Source: Dyadobacter sediminis (GTDB lineage: Bacteria; Bacteroidota; Bacteroidia; Cytophagales; Spirosomataceae). Taken from it: a DNA stretch of 64,000 nucleotides. The notes beneath the pieces were generated by a model, which saw nothing but the letters and a program-made list of their open reading frames with translations, did no database searches and was not told where the DNA came from. The stretch is from positions 62,001 to 126,000 of the forward strand of contig NZ_VCEI01000029.1 of assembly GCF_005860765.1 (NCBI RefSeq), in the 5' to 3' direction. Shown piece by piece: positions 34,075-41,749 of this stretch (position 1 is its first letter; each line of letters begins with the position of its first letter). A program made the position numbers and the translations under genes.

Positions 34075-37000
34075 TTAAAAGGCATATCGGAGGCCAAGCT
34101 GTACCTGATAAGGATTTCCGTTCAGGCTGGATACGCCCGCACCTTTATTTACATTATATACAAATCCTTCTTTGGTCTTGTCGAAACTGCGGATCGTCAG
34201 AAGATTCTGCTTGCCAAGGTTATTTCCCACACCCCAGTCTTTGTTAAGCATGTTGGCAACATTGAAAATATCAACGGATGCTTCTATGCCATGATTTTTG
34301 TAAATTCTGAAACGTTTTGCAAGCCGCAGATCGAACACACCGTAAAAGTCGTTGACACCGCCGTTACGCTCCGCCACTTTGCCGGCATTTTCACGGATGT
34401 AACGCTTGATGCTTTCTTCTGCTTCCGGATTGTCCAGAATAGCCTGGATTCCCGTACGCAGATATTCCGGTGTGGCGGTATTCGCAGGATTATACACGAA
34501 AGCAAGGTCATTGGACGATACAAAATCTCCGTTCATGTTTCCGCTTACTGCCAGCGTGTAGCGCGTTCCGCCAATTCCCGAGTAACGAAGCCCTACTGTT
34601 ATGCCCCAGAAACTTGGCGCCGTTCCATAGAATACCACTTTCTGTCGGAACTGATTGTTTGCATACGACATTTTGCTCAGGTCGCGCGGATCGTCCACAA
34701 CCATCTGGTCGAGGGTAGCCGTGTTGGCCACGTTACCGTTATACGAAGTGTTGTCTTTGGAGTCGTTCCACGTATAGGAAGCAGTGATTTGTCCGTCACG
34801 GAAATAGCGGTAAGTCCCGTCAATCACAACGGCATACTGGTTTTTCTTGCCTTCGCTCACCAGTTCCAGCACGCGGCCGACCTGATTTGTTTTACGGCCG
34901 CTCAGCCAGTTTGTAGCACCGTTGGTGGCATTGATGCTTGCAGCCGGAACGTACACGCCGCGGTTTGCTTCTGCTTCAATCCGGAAGAACGGTTCATCCA
35001 CCATATTGCGGTCCAGATACATGTAATTGTTACGTGCCCATGATGCATATCCGCTTACCCCGATGCGCAGACGATCGCTGAAAAAGTGATTGTAAGAAAA
35101 GTTAGTCTTATAAACCACCGGTACTTTTGCATCCGGACTGTTGGTATTGATCGTGATCAGCCGCTCAATGCCCGGTATGTTAAACAGTTCCGCACCCGGC
35201 GCGGTAGAAGGATCATTGCGGTAGCTCGGGAAATTCGGTGTGGGTACAAGATCACCCTGAATTTCTACGGAAGCTACTTTGGAGCCGTCAAAAAGCATAT
35301 TGTTTACCATCGAGTACGGGTTCAGTGCCGAGCCGAACACACCCGCACCAAAACGGATCACGTCCTTGCTCTGATCATTGACATCCCATGTAAACTGCAC
35401 ACGCGGCTGCAATTGCAAAGTATTGATTTTATTATCCGTGCGAATTTTGAGCTGATCGTAAACGACCTGGCTGAAATTGGCGCGGTTCAGGTAAGTCGTA
35501 TGATCCAGGCGAAGACCGGCTGTCATTTCAAGTCCCAAACCGAGGCGGGTTTCCATTTGTGCATACAAGCCCGAGCTTAAAGAACGTACTTTCTGGCTTT
35601 CGTCCTCCGACATGTAGATTTCGCGTGCATACCGGTATGGTTTCAGGTTATTGAAGTTTTCAAGACCGGTAAAGTAAAAACGGCCGTTCATTTCGCTTCC
35701 GTAACGTGAATGCATCTGGTTGTACATCAGGTCAACGCCGAAAGTAAAGTTGATTTTTCCGGTGTTGTAGTAAAAATTATCGACAAGCTGAAGAACGTTT
35801 CCTTTAAACCATTCCGGTGAAAAACGTTGTCCGCCGATCTGAATGGAGTTGAAATAAGTGTTTGTTCCTGAAACGGATTCAACGTTCTCGACAATGGCGC
35901 GCGGAATGCCTTGTGCCGGCAGCTCATCGCTTGGAATTACAGCCACATCTTCATAAAAATGCTGCAATTTGACTTCATTCGTGATTTTCGGACTCAGGAT
36001 CGTACGTAACGATGCCATGATGCTGTTGTCAAACTTTTTACGGTTGATATAGGATTCATAGAAGTTGATACCCGAATTGTCACCTTCCGAAAGCTTGTCG
36101 TCTTCACGTACAAAGTTATTGCGCAGCGTAAGCAGGTTTTTGGAGTTCAGCTGCCAGTCAATACGTGCAAATACAGCATCCGTACCTTTTCTCTTGTCAA
36201 ATGCGCCGTACTGAGGTGCATCCGACATGCCGTACTTGCTGCGTGCAATGGCGCTGAATTCTTCCAGTGTTTCAGTCGTGACGCGGTTGGCCGCTACATC
36301 GGCCGGCGAGAGGTTGTTGGCAATGTAAAGCGGACGCGAGTCGGCCTGATGGTCCCATGCAACGAAGAAATGCGCCTTGTCGCGGATAATCGGCCCGCCC
36401 AGGGAGAATCCGTACTGATAAGTAGAAAACTGCTGTGTTCTTTTGTTACCGCGAAGGTCGTAAGGGCTGGAAAGCCAGTCGGTTCTGCCGAATGTGAATG
36501 CACTTCCCGAAAGCTGGTTTGTTCCTGATTTTGTTACCGTACTGATCGTACCGCCACCGGCCCGGCCCATGGTTACGTCATATTCGTTGGTTACAACTTT
36601 AAATTCGCGGATTGCTTCCATGGAAATGGAATAGGCACTCTGTGTGCTTCCGCCCGCAATAGTACCGCGGGAAGTCATGCCGTCAATCGTGTAATTGGTG
36701 GATGATGCCAGCTGGCCGCCCAGGCTGCTTCCGTTGCTAAGCGGTGACAAGTCGATGAGAGAAGTAAAATTCCGGCCGTTTACGGGTAATCTTCCGATGT
36801 CTCTTGCCGAGATCGGTGTGGAAGAGCCGAGCGTCATGACGGTATTTTTAAGAGAACTGGCTTTGATATCAACGGCCTGCAGTTCGGTAGCGTCTGTTTC
36901 CAGTGCAAAGTTGAGCCGCAACTGATCGCCCTGGTTCAATGCATAGCCGCTCTTTTTCTGCTCTCCGTATCCCACATATGAAACGCTGACGGAATAGGGC

Positions 37001-37233
37001 GAACCAAGCGGAAGCTGCTTGATGATGTAGTCACCGTTGATGTCCGTTACCGTACCCGCCTGAAAACCGGTGGATTCATTGCGGACAATAACCGTAGCGC
37101 CGACAATGCCCCCGGCCTTCGATTCTGATACTTTTCCTGTGATCGTCGCTTCATTGCCCTGCCCGTAAGTGCGCGGTGGAGCTGTGCATAATAAAATGCA
37201 GAGCGCAAAAAATGCGGTAATTAATCTGATCAT
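34075..37233 (-). CDS. TonB-dependent receptor, Oar-like
   Basis: A 1052-residue outer-membrane receptor. It has a signal peptide (1-24), a carboxypeptidase-regulatory-like domain at about 28-112 (ITGKVSESKAGGIVGATV), a plug with LPVNGRNFTSLIDLSP, a YTIDGMTSRG turn, and RAGGGTISTVTKSGTNQLSG, then a large barrel ending in Phe (VQLGLRYAF). The NGRNF plug motif and long barrel resemble Oar-type proteins, not SusC, and no SusD follows. It forms a two-gene unit with the NPP-type phosphodiesterase, so the ligand may be a phosphodiester product or precursor; this is inference. A degenerate -7 box (TACTTTCG, minus strand, 37271-37278) lies upstream. Confidence 0.9.
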   Translation of the reverse strand: MIRLITAFFALCILLCTAPPRTYGQGNEATITGKVSESKAGGIVGATVIVRNESTGFQAGTVTDINGDYIIKQLPLGSPYSVSVSYVGYGEQKKSGYALNQGDQLRLNFALETDATELQAVDIKASSLKNTVMTLGSSTPISARDIGRLPVNGRNFTSLIDLSPLSNGSSLGGQLASSTNYTIDGMTSRGTIAGGSTQSAYSISMEAIREFKVVTNEYDVTMGRAGGGTISTVTKSGTNQLSGSAFTFGRTDWLSSPYDLRGNKRTQQFSTYQYGFSLGGPIIRDKAHFFVAWDHQADSRPLYIANNLSPADVAANRVTTETLEEFSAIARSKYGMSDAPQYGAFDKRKGTDAVFARIDWQLNSKNLLTLRNNFVREDDKLSEGDNSGINFYESYINRKKFDNSIMASLRTILSPKITNEVKLQHFYEDVAVIPSDELPAQGIPRAIVENVESVSGTNTYFNSIQIGGQRFSPEWFKGNVLQLVDNFYYNTGKINFTFGVDLMYNQMHSRYGSEMNGRFYFTGLENFNNLKPYRYAREIYMSEDESQKVRSLSSGLYAQMETRLGLGLEMTAGLRLDHTTYLNRANFSQVVYDQLKIRTDNKINTLQLQPRVQFTWDVNDQSKDVIRFGAGVFGSALNPYSMVNNMLFDGSKVASVEIQGDLVPTPNFPSYRNDPSTAPGAELFNIPGIERLITINTNSPDAKVPVVYKTNFSYNHFFSDRLRIGVSGYASWARNNYMYLDRNMVDEPFFRIEAEANRGVYVPAASINATNGATNWLSGRKTNQVGRVLELVSEGKKNQYAVVIDGTYRYFRDGQITASYTWNDSKDNTSYNGNVANTATLDQMVVDDPRDLSKMSYANNQFRQKVVFYGTAPSFWGITVGLRYSGIGGTRYTLAVSGNMNGDFVSSNDLAFVYNPANTATPEYLRTGIQAILDNPEAEESIKRYIRENAGKVAERNGGVNDFYGVFDLRLAKRFRIYKNHGIEASVDIFNVANMLNKDWGVGNNLGKQNLLTIRSFDKTKEGFVYNVNKGAGVSSLNGNPYQVQLGLRYAF

Positions 37234-37666
37234 GTTTTGTTCGTTTTTAAAAGGGATTGTAATTGGAGTGCGAAAGTAGGCACCTGATATTACCAGGACG
37301 TTAAGCGAGGGTTAATGCTGGATTAAATCGACAGAAGGGTAAAATGTGAGATGCAGCATGCGAGATATGAGAAACAAAATGTAAAAAGTGAAGTAAACGA
37401 GGAGTTGAAACAGGGTTAAAAAGAAAAGCCCGTTCCGGGGGGAACGGGCTTTTGAATGCAGACTATCTGGATTGACGGTTTATCAACTGTTGAAAAGCGG
37501 ATCAGTATGGATTTGCTTCTCCGCAGAAATTTCTCTATGCTTGTTTTTATGCCCGGATGTGCCTATTCCATTTTACAGACCAACTCATGCAATTTCACAA
37601 TTCCTCTGGCCATAGAAACGAAAATGCCGGTGACGTGTGCTATTGTATTTATGGTTTCCTCCGGAA
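37234..37666. other. Intergenic region with terminator
   Basis: It holds the leader of the TonB receptor (37234-37300), an A-rich stretch and the terminator at 37424-37453. Between 37456 and 37666 I see no convincing gene on either strand. Confidence 0.5.
37424..37453 (-). terminator. Strong bidirectional terminator
   Basis: AAAAGCCCGTTCC pairs perfectly with GGAACGGGCTTTT around a GGGG loop. It lies downstream of the ABC/GntR operon on the minus strand, about 210 bases past its last stop. Confidence 0.9.
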
Positions 37667-38341
37667 TTAAGGTAGTTTATGCAACAAATCTCCCGGAAGG
37701 CTTATGTGAGCCGTGCTATCCACTTTTATGTCCAATGTCCGAAATATATTTTTTTCCACAATCAATGTGCTGTTGTCCCTGACCTTGAAGCTGGCTTTTC
37801 CAAAAGAATTTCCACCATCTATTTTGCTGAGCACATCTGTATTCAAGTGGAGTTTCAAGTCTTCTATTTTGTTTTTTGAAAATTCAACGGCACCTCCGTT
37901 CATAACAATTTCCATATTTTTATTCTTCCAGCCGTTGACTTTCAAAATGGCATCGTTGGAAACAATGCGGGTCACGGATGGCGCTATAATGTAAAACGTA
38001 GGCGTTGCCCGAAGCTCGTAATCTTTCTCCGCTCCGTTTTTCTCCCAGTCTCTCAGATAAGTGAATTGTAATGTATCTCCGGTTACTTTCCATCTAAAAT
38101 ATTTCGGATCGGCAATTATACGCAGTTCATGGGCATTTCCCTGCTGAATCTGCGTTACCCCGAAGGTCTTTCCATTCAGTTTCAGATAGTGAAATGCTGG
38201 CAACGCTGTTTTTGAATAGCTTGCCAGAGGGTCCTTTTTGTCTATCTTGTCATATTCGGCTTTCAGGATCAGGTTGGCGCCGACGGTGATTATCAATATC
38301 AGTGCGAATAGCACCGAAAGCACAAGATTGCTGCGTTTCAT
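37667..38341 (-). CDS. Membrane-anchored DUF2807-like protein of the ABC operon
   Basis: A 224-residue protein with one N-terminal membrane segment (LVLSVLFALILIITVGANLIL, about residues 6-26) and an extracytoplasmic domain built from short repeated strands (FHYLKLNGKTFGVTQI, IVSNDAILKVNGW, MEIVMNGGAVEFSKN, LTLNTD-like segments, STLIVEKNIF). This layout suggests a right-handed beta-helix of the DUF2807 type, but the match is structural rather than by motif. It is the last gene of the operon, 11 bp after the GntR regulator. Function unknown; it may be an accessory to the transporter. Confidence 0.65.
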   Translation of the reverse strand: MKRSNLVLSVLFALILIITVGANLILKAEYDKIDKKDPLASYSKTALPAFHYLKLNGKTFGVTQIQQGNAHELRIIADPKYFRWKVTGDTLQFTYLRDWEKNGAEKDYELRATPTFYIIAPSVTRIVSNDAILKVNGWKNKNMEIVMNGGAVEFSKNKIEDLKLHLNTDVLSKIDGGNSFGKASFKVRDNSTLIVEKNIFRTLDIKVDSTAHISLPGDLLHKLP

Positions 38342-38352
38342 AGTTAAAGGAT

Positions 38353-38733
38353 TTAAGTTGTGACCGGGAAAGTTTCTGCAATGAACTTTGTATACAGTGA
38401 ACTGAATTCTTCCATGCTGATATCAAGCAAATAGAGCGTCCGGAAAACATCGGGCAATTCAGTCTCGAGAAAACGTTCTTTACGGTAAACAAGGATTTTA
38501 CCTGCGGCATTTTCATCTGCCGAATAGCCGATTCCTCTTTTATTGAATATGATTTCCTTGTTCTGAAGAAATTCGTAAGTCCGCATAACAGTATTGGGGT
38601 TAACTTCCATCATGGCTGCGAGATCCCGGATAGAAGGAATCCGTTCTCCAGGCGGCCATTTTCCGAGTAATATCTGTTCACAGATATAGTCTGCTATCTG
38701 AAGATATATCGACTGTTTATCTTTAAATTCCAT
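38353..38733 (-). CDS. GntR family transcriptional regulator, YtrA subfamily
   Basis: A 126-residue regulator. Its winged helix is canonical for GntR: IYLQIADYICEQILLGKWPPGERIPSIRDLAAMMEVNPNTVMRTYEFLQ spans residues 9-58 (key residues Pro-Pro-Gly-Glu-Arg, Ser-Ile-Arg-Asp-Leu, Asn-Pro-Asn-Thr-Val). The C-terminal part is short and helical without a large effector domain, as in YtrA-type members, which regulate adjacent ABC operons. It lies 12 bp after the permease gene and 11 bp before the DUF2807-like gene. The palindrome at 40420-40443 before the operon is its probable operator. Confidence 0.9.
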   Translation of the reverse strand: MEFKDKQSIYLQIADYICEQILLGKWPPGERIPSIRDLAAMMEVNPNTVMRTYEFLQNKEIIFNKRGIGYSADENAAGKILVYRKERFLETELPDVFRTLYLLDISMEEFSSLYTKFIAETFPVTT

Positions 38734-38745
38734 TTCTGACTTTTT

Positions 38746-39552
38746 TTAGATCTCCTTTTCTCTCAGCCGGAGATAAGTGGCAAACCATAATACAAGTACA
38801 ATCCATGCGGGAAACAACTGAATGAATGTATATACATTCTCCGGCAACTTTACCTGATAAAATTCAGTAACCCTGCGGCCTGCATCAGCGTCAGGATAAA
38901 GCCAGATGCTCCATCCTGTAATAGGAAATGCAACCAGTTTGGAAGGGAACGATGTAAGATAATAACCCAGGCCAATGTGCAGCAGACCAATTGCCAGAAA
39001 ACTTCCGATGACAATCGCTGCCGTTTTCAGGTAAGATGCTTTGGTAAAATAAAGCGAACCCAGGAATACAAATGCGTGAATCAGGAAATAATACTGAAAG
39101 GCATATTGCAGAACAAACTCCGGAATCCTGTTGAATTTAGGTCCGCCCGCGGGTAAATGCGCATTGGCATACGCGATCGTTCCGTAATGCAACTTCCAGA
39201 AAATAATCACAAAAGGAATGATGAAAACAAGGTTAAGCAATAATGCGGACAAGAATTTCTCGATTCTTGAAGCAGGAACCATAATGGCAGCAATTCCGGT
39301 TGATGGCGCTGCATATTGGGTAAAAGCGCTGCTGGTGTACAGACTGGTACCAAAAAGTACAATCATGAATAACGCCAGAATGTGAAGTAGTTCCTTCATA
39401 TTGTTGTACTGCGTCGATAAACCTACCGGCAGCATGAGCAAAACCAGCAGAGCCAGCAAGAGAGCAGCTGTGAAAAGATACGTTTTCCCTTTTTCGGCAA
39501 CATCGAACCGCAGCATCAATGTAAACCGGTGAATGTTAAATGTCTGGTTCAT
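38746..39552 (-). CDS. ABC transporter permease-like membrane protein
   Basis: A 268-residue integral membrane protein with about six hydrophobic segments, starting at YLFTAALLLALLVLLMLPVG and ending with WIVLVLWFATYLRLREKEI. It has no recognisable solute-binding motif, but its position directly after an ABC ATPase (16 bp) and before a YtrA-type GntR gene identifies it as the membrane partner. ATG 39552 is used; the frame runs back through the ATPase gene. Export of a hydrophobic or peptide compound is typical for such operons, but the cargo is unknown. Confidence 0.8.
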   Translation of the reverse strand: MNQTFNIHRFTLMLRFDVAEKGKTYLFTAALLLALLVLLMLPVGLSTQYNNMKELLHILALFMIVLFGTSLYTSSAFTQYAAPSTGIAAIMVPASRIEKFLSALLLNLVFIIPFVIIFWKLHYGTIAYANAHLPAGGPKFNRIPEFVLQYAFQYYFLIHAFVFLGSLYFTKASYLKTAAIVIGSFLAIGLLHIGLGYYLTSFPSKLVAFPITGWSIWLYPDADAGRRVTEFYQVKLPENVYTFIQLFPAWIVLVLWFATYLRLREKEI

Positions 39553-39568
39553 CCTATTAACTTTCTGA

Positions 39569-40405
39569 CTAATCATTAAATAGTTTCTGAATACGCGCGG
39601 GGTTCTCCATAACAGCATTAAACAGTTGTTCCAGATCAATACGGCTTTCCACTTGTTCCGAATTTTCAAAAACAGCTTTATAGCCGCGAATGGAAGGTTC
39701 TGAGTACAAAACCCGTTTATCCAGTTCCACATGGCTTAGGTTGCCAAAACACAAACGTTCCGTTACAGTATCCAGACTATGGCGAAGCAATATCCTGCTG
39801 TTTTCCAGAATGATGACTGCATCGATCAAGTTATCCAGATCCCGGACCTGATGCGTTGAAATGAGGATCAGCCTGTTTTTGTCCAGAGCCGAGGATACCA
39901 GTTTCCTGAACTGGCTTTTGGAAGGAATATCCAGCCCGTTGGTTGGCTCATCCATAATCAAAACCTTTGTATTGGCAGCCAGCGCAAAGGCAATCAGAAA
40001 CTTCTTCTTCTGACCGAATGAAATGTTGGTTAGTTTGTTACTTTCCGGAATGTCCAGTTCGGTAATATCCTGCCTGAATTGCTGTTCATCGAATTTCGGA
40101 TAAAAAGGAGCAAGCATTTCCAGGTATTTGTCAATAGTCACAGACGGAAGATAGATTTCTTCGGGAATAAAGAATACATCCTGCAAGAAGTCGGGTTGAC
40201 GTTTGCCCGGTACTTTTCCACCAACATGGATATTGCCATCCAGTGGAAACAGCAATCCGGCCATGATCCTCAATAAGCTGGATTTCCCTGCACCATTTTT
40301 CCCCAGAAGCCCATAGATATGGCCCGGCTCCAGATGCAGTGTCAGATTCTCAAACAGTTTTTTTTGCTTGCTGTATCCAAAAGATACCTGGTCAAAATAA
40401 ATCAT
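39569..40405 (-). CDS. ABC transporter ATP-binding protein
   Basis: A 278-residue nucleotide-binding subunit. Walker A is GKNGAGKSS (about residues 35-43), the Q-loop is near VFFIPEEIYLPS (Gln replaced in context by Pro-Glu), the signature is ISFGQKKKF in place of LSGGQ, Walker B is VLIMDEPTNGLD, and the switch His is in ISTHQVRDLDN. The altered signature (SFGQ) occurs in the YtrB-like subgroup of bacterial ABC ATPases. It is first in the operon with permease, GntR and DUF2807-like genes. The last 70 residues form a family-typical regulatory tail. Confidence 0.92.
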   Translation of the reverse strand: MIYFDQVSFGYSKQKKLFENLTLHLEPGHIYGLLGKNGAGKSSLLRIMAGLLFPLDGNIHVGGKVPGKRQPDFLQDVFFIPEEIYLPSVTIDKYLEMLAPFYPKFDEQQFRQDITELDIPESNKLTNISFGQKKKFLIAFALAANTKVLIMDEPTNGLDIPSKSQFRKLVSSALDKNRLILISTHQVRDLDNLIDAVIILENSRILLRHSLDTVTERLCFGNLSHVELDKRVLYSEPSIRGYKAVFENSEQVESRIDLEQLFNAVMENPARIQKLFND

Positions 40406-40419
40406 AAATCCCGAAATTT

Positions 40420-40443
40420 AGTGTTCTAGTTAAATAGTACACT
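40420..40443. promoter_or_regulatory. Putative GntR operator (9-6-9 palindrome)
   Basis: AGTGTTCTA (40420-40428) and TAGTACACT (40435-40443) form an inverted repeat with one mismatch and a 6-base spacer, 15 bases upstream of the ATPase start. TAAATTTC (minus strand, 40412-40419), a near match to the -7 box, adjoins it, so a bound repressor would block the operon promoter. Confidence 0.65.
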
Positions 40444-40540
40444 GTAAACATACTGATTTATTACTTTAAATCCATTTTTCTCCACAAATTTTAACTTTAT
40501 ATGTTTTTTCCATTGAGCGGCTGAAAAAGCAGCCACTAGC

Positions 40541-41065
40541 ATTTGTGGAGAAGACTGGATTGCGGATGGAAAGAGAAGAAAGTCACTGGATCAACCCGTC
40601 CGGCCATGCAGTTATCGGATTTACGATAACCTGTAATGCTGGCGTACCAAGTGGAACGACATGCAATATTACAGCATCAATTACTCCGAATTCCGGTGGT
40701 GATATAAACTTTGTAGCAGATCAGCTCTTTGACAACAGAAAAATTCAGATCCTACCTGTGGCAATCCGCCGTACAATCGATAGTTTTAGCCGGTAATTCC
40801 CGGCAATTCACGCTAGACAGTTACTAAAAAGATAAGACGTAGTAGCTGTGGTGAATAAGCTAAAAGCAGTAAGTTCAGCAGTGCTCAATCGGATTCATCA
40901 AGGCGGCTTGGCAGTGGATAATGGCAGTAAATTTAATTTCCAAAAATTTGGATAAATTATACGATGATGACCAAGTTACGCTAGACTTTTCCAGACCTGA
41001 GAAACCTACTGGTAAACCCATTCATAAAATCTTTAAACAGCAAATTATGATCTGCCCTGTTGCAG
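40541..41065 (+). pseudogene. Decayed IS3-family (IS407-like) transposase OrfB
   Basis: Piecewise translation recovers the order of an IS407-group OrfB. EKTGLR and KRRKSLDQP come first. GGDINFVADQLFDNRKIQILP matches the usual MDFVxDxLFDGR block. TIDSFSR is followed by a stop (40794-40796), FPAIHARQLLKR, a second stop (40833-40835), and DVVAVVNKLK. LAVDNGSKF matches VDNGxEF. After a +1 frame change come LISKNLDKLYDDDQ and VTLDFSRPEKPTGKPIHKIF, corresponding to the LDFSRPGKPTDNAxIESF block. The first catalytic Asp is Asn and the Glu is Lys. N- and C-terminal parts are missing. The copy is dead; I see no terminal inverted repeats. Confidence 0.82.
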
Positions 41066-41066
41066 A

Positions 41067-41101
41067 CGAGCCACTGAAAAATAGAATTTTTCAGTGGCTC
41101 G
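41067..41101 (+). terminator. 16-bp perfect hairpin after the transposase remnant
   Basis: The arms CGAGCCACTGAAAAAT and ATTTTTCAGTGGCTCG enclose a three-base loop and are followed by TTTAGT. It could be a terminator brought in with the element or a native one. Confidence 0.75.
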
Positions 41102-41177
41102 TTTAGTCGTTAAGGTCAAAGGTCAACAGCCATGATAAAATATTTGCAACCGATTTGGGCACGGATTCCAAAATACA

Positions 41178-41216
41178 AGTAAGGCCAAAGCAAACTGTAC
41201 TTGCCTTGGCCTTACT
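41178..41216 (-). terminator. Terminator of the lipocalin-like lipoprotein gene
   Basis: AGTAAGGCCAAAGCAA pairs with TTGCCTTGGCCTTACT (one mismatch) around ACTGTAC, 15 bases past the stop at 41231 in the minus direction. Confidence 0.8.
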
Positions 41217-41230
41217 GAACTATAAACCTT

Positions 41231-41653
41231 TTACTTTTTTCGGGTAAGTATGAGTTTATCAATTCCTTCCATGTCAAAGACTACTTTTTCACAGGTATTG
41301 GTTAATACGGGAAATGTATAGCTCCCTGCTGTCTGATTGTTGTATTTGCTTGTTAAAAAGATAGAATCATTTTGTATTTTCCAAGCATTAACAGGTGAAT
41401 TATCAGTTCCGAAAAGCAATCCGTTGCTTTCCGTATACGATCCGTCACTTTTAAATTCCAGCACATACTTGGTTCCTTCATCGGACATCAATAATGCATC
41501 CCACAATCCAATCAGGTTTTTTTCAACTGAAGGTGCTACACAAACAGCGTCCTTATCCTTTTTGTCACAAGCTACGAACAATGCGGATAAAAGCAGTGCG
41601 AAGAAAAGAAGATGCGGCCTTCTTACTTCCTGCCGTTTTAAGTTTTTCTTCAT
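41231..41653 (-). CDS. Lipocalin-like lipoprotein
   Basis: A 140-residue lipoprotein. The signal ends at the lipobox LFVAC (Cys29). The mature part has the layout of the lipocalin-like domain common in Bacteroidota: NLIGLWDALLMSDEGTK, YVLEFKSDGSYTESN, WKIQNDSIFLTSKY and KVVFDMEGIDKLILTRKK. It probably binds a hydrophobic ligand or is a structural surface protein; no catalytic site is seen. It is bracketed by two hairpins and so is monocistronic. Confidence 0.78.
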   Translation of the reverse strand: MKKNLKRQEVRRPHLLFFALLLSALFVACDKKDKDAVCVAPSVEKNLIGLWDALLMSDEGTKYVLEFKSDGSYTESNGLLFGTDNSPVNAWKIQNDSIFLTSKYNNQTAGSYTFPVLTNTCEKVVFDMEGIDKLILTRKK

Positions 41654-41672
41654 ATCATTATTTATGGCCAGA

Positions 41673-41709
41673 AGAGCAACAGGGATTCGTTTTCAATGCC
41701 TGTTGCTCT
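41673..41709 (-). terminator. Inverted repeat after the 389-aa T9SS gene
   Basis: AGAGCAACAGG (41673-41683) and CCTGTTGCTCT (41699-41709) are perfect complements with a 15-base loop, about 40 bases past the stop at 41750. No T-run. Confidence 0.6.
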
Positions 41710-41749
41710 AATATATTATTACCTAATTGCTTGATATTCTTGGTAGTTG

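Noticed and set aside
34075-37233. SusC/SusD polysaccharide utilisation locus
   Set aside because: The receptor is Oar-like, and no SusD gene or glycan enzyme accompanies it.
37480-37666. Short minus-strand frame after the ABC operon with a GGAGGA stretch
   Set aside because: About 35 codons without a proper start codon near the ribosome-like site; it looks accidental.
37456-37782. 108-codon open frame on the plus strand
   Set aside because: It starts directly after a terminator, is cysteine-rich and low in protein-like pattern, and overlaps the DUF2807-like gene in antisense.
40545-40796. 83-codon open frame as an independent hypothetical gene
   Set aside because: Its second half matches an IS3-family transposase block and the frame continues past the stop in homologous register, so it is part of a pseudogene.
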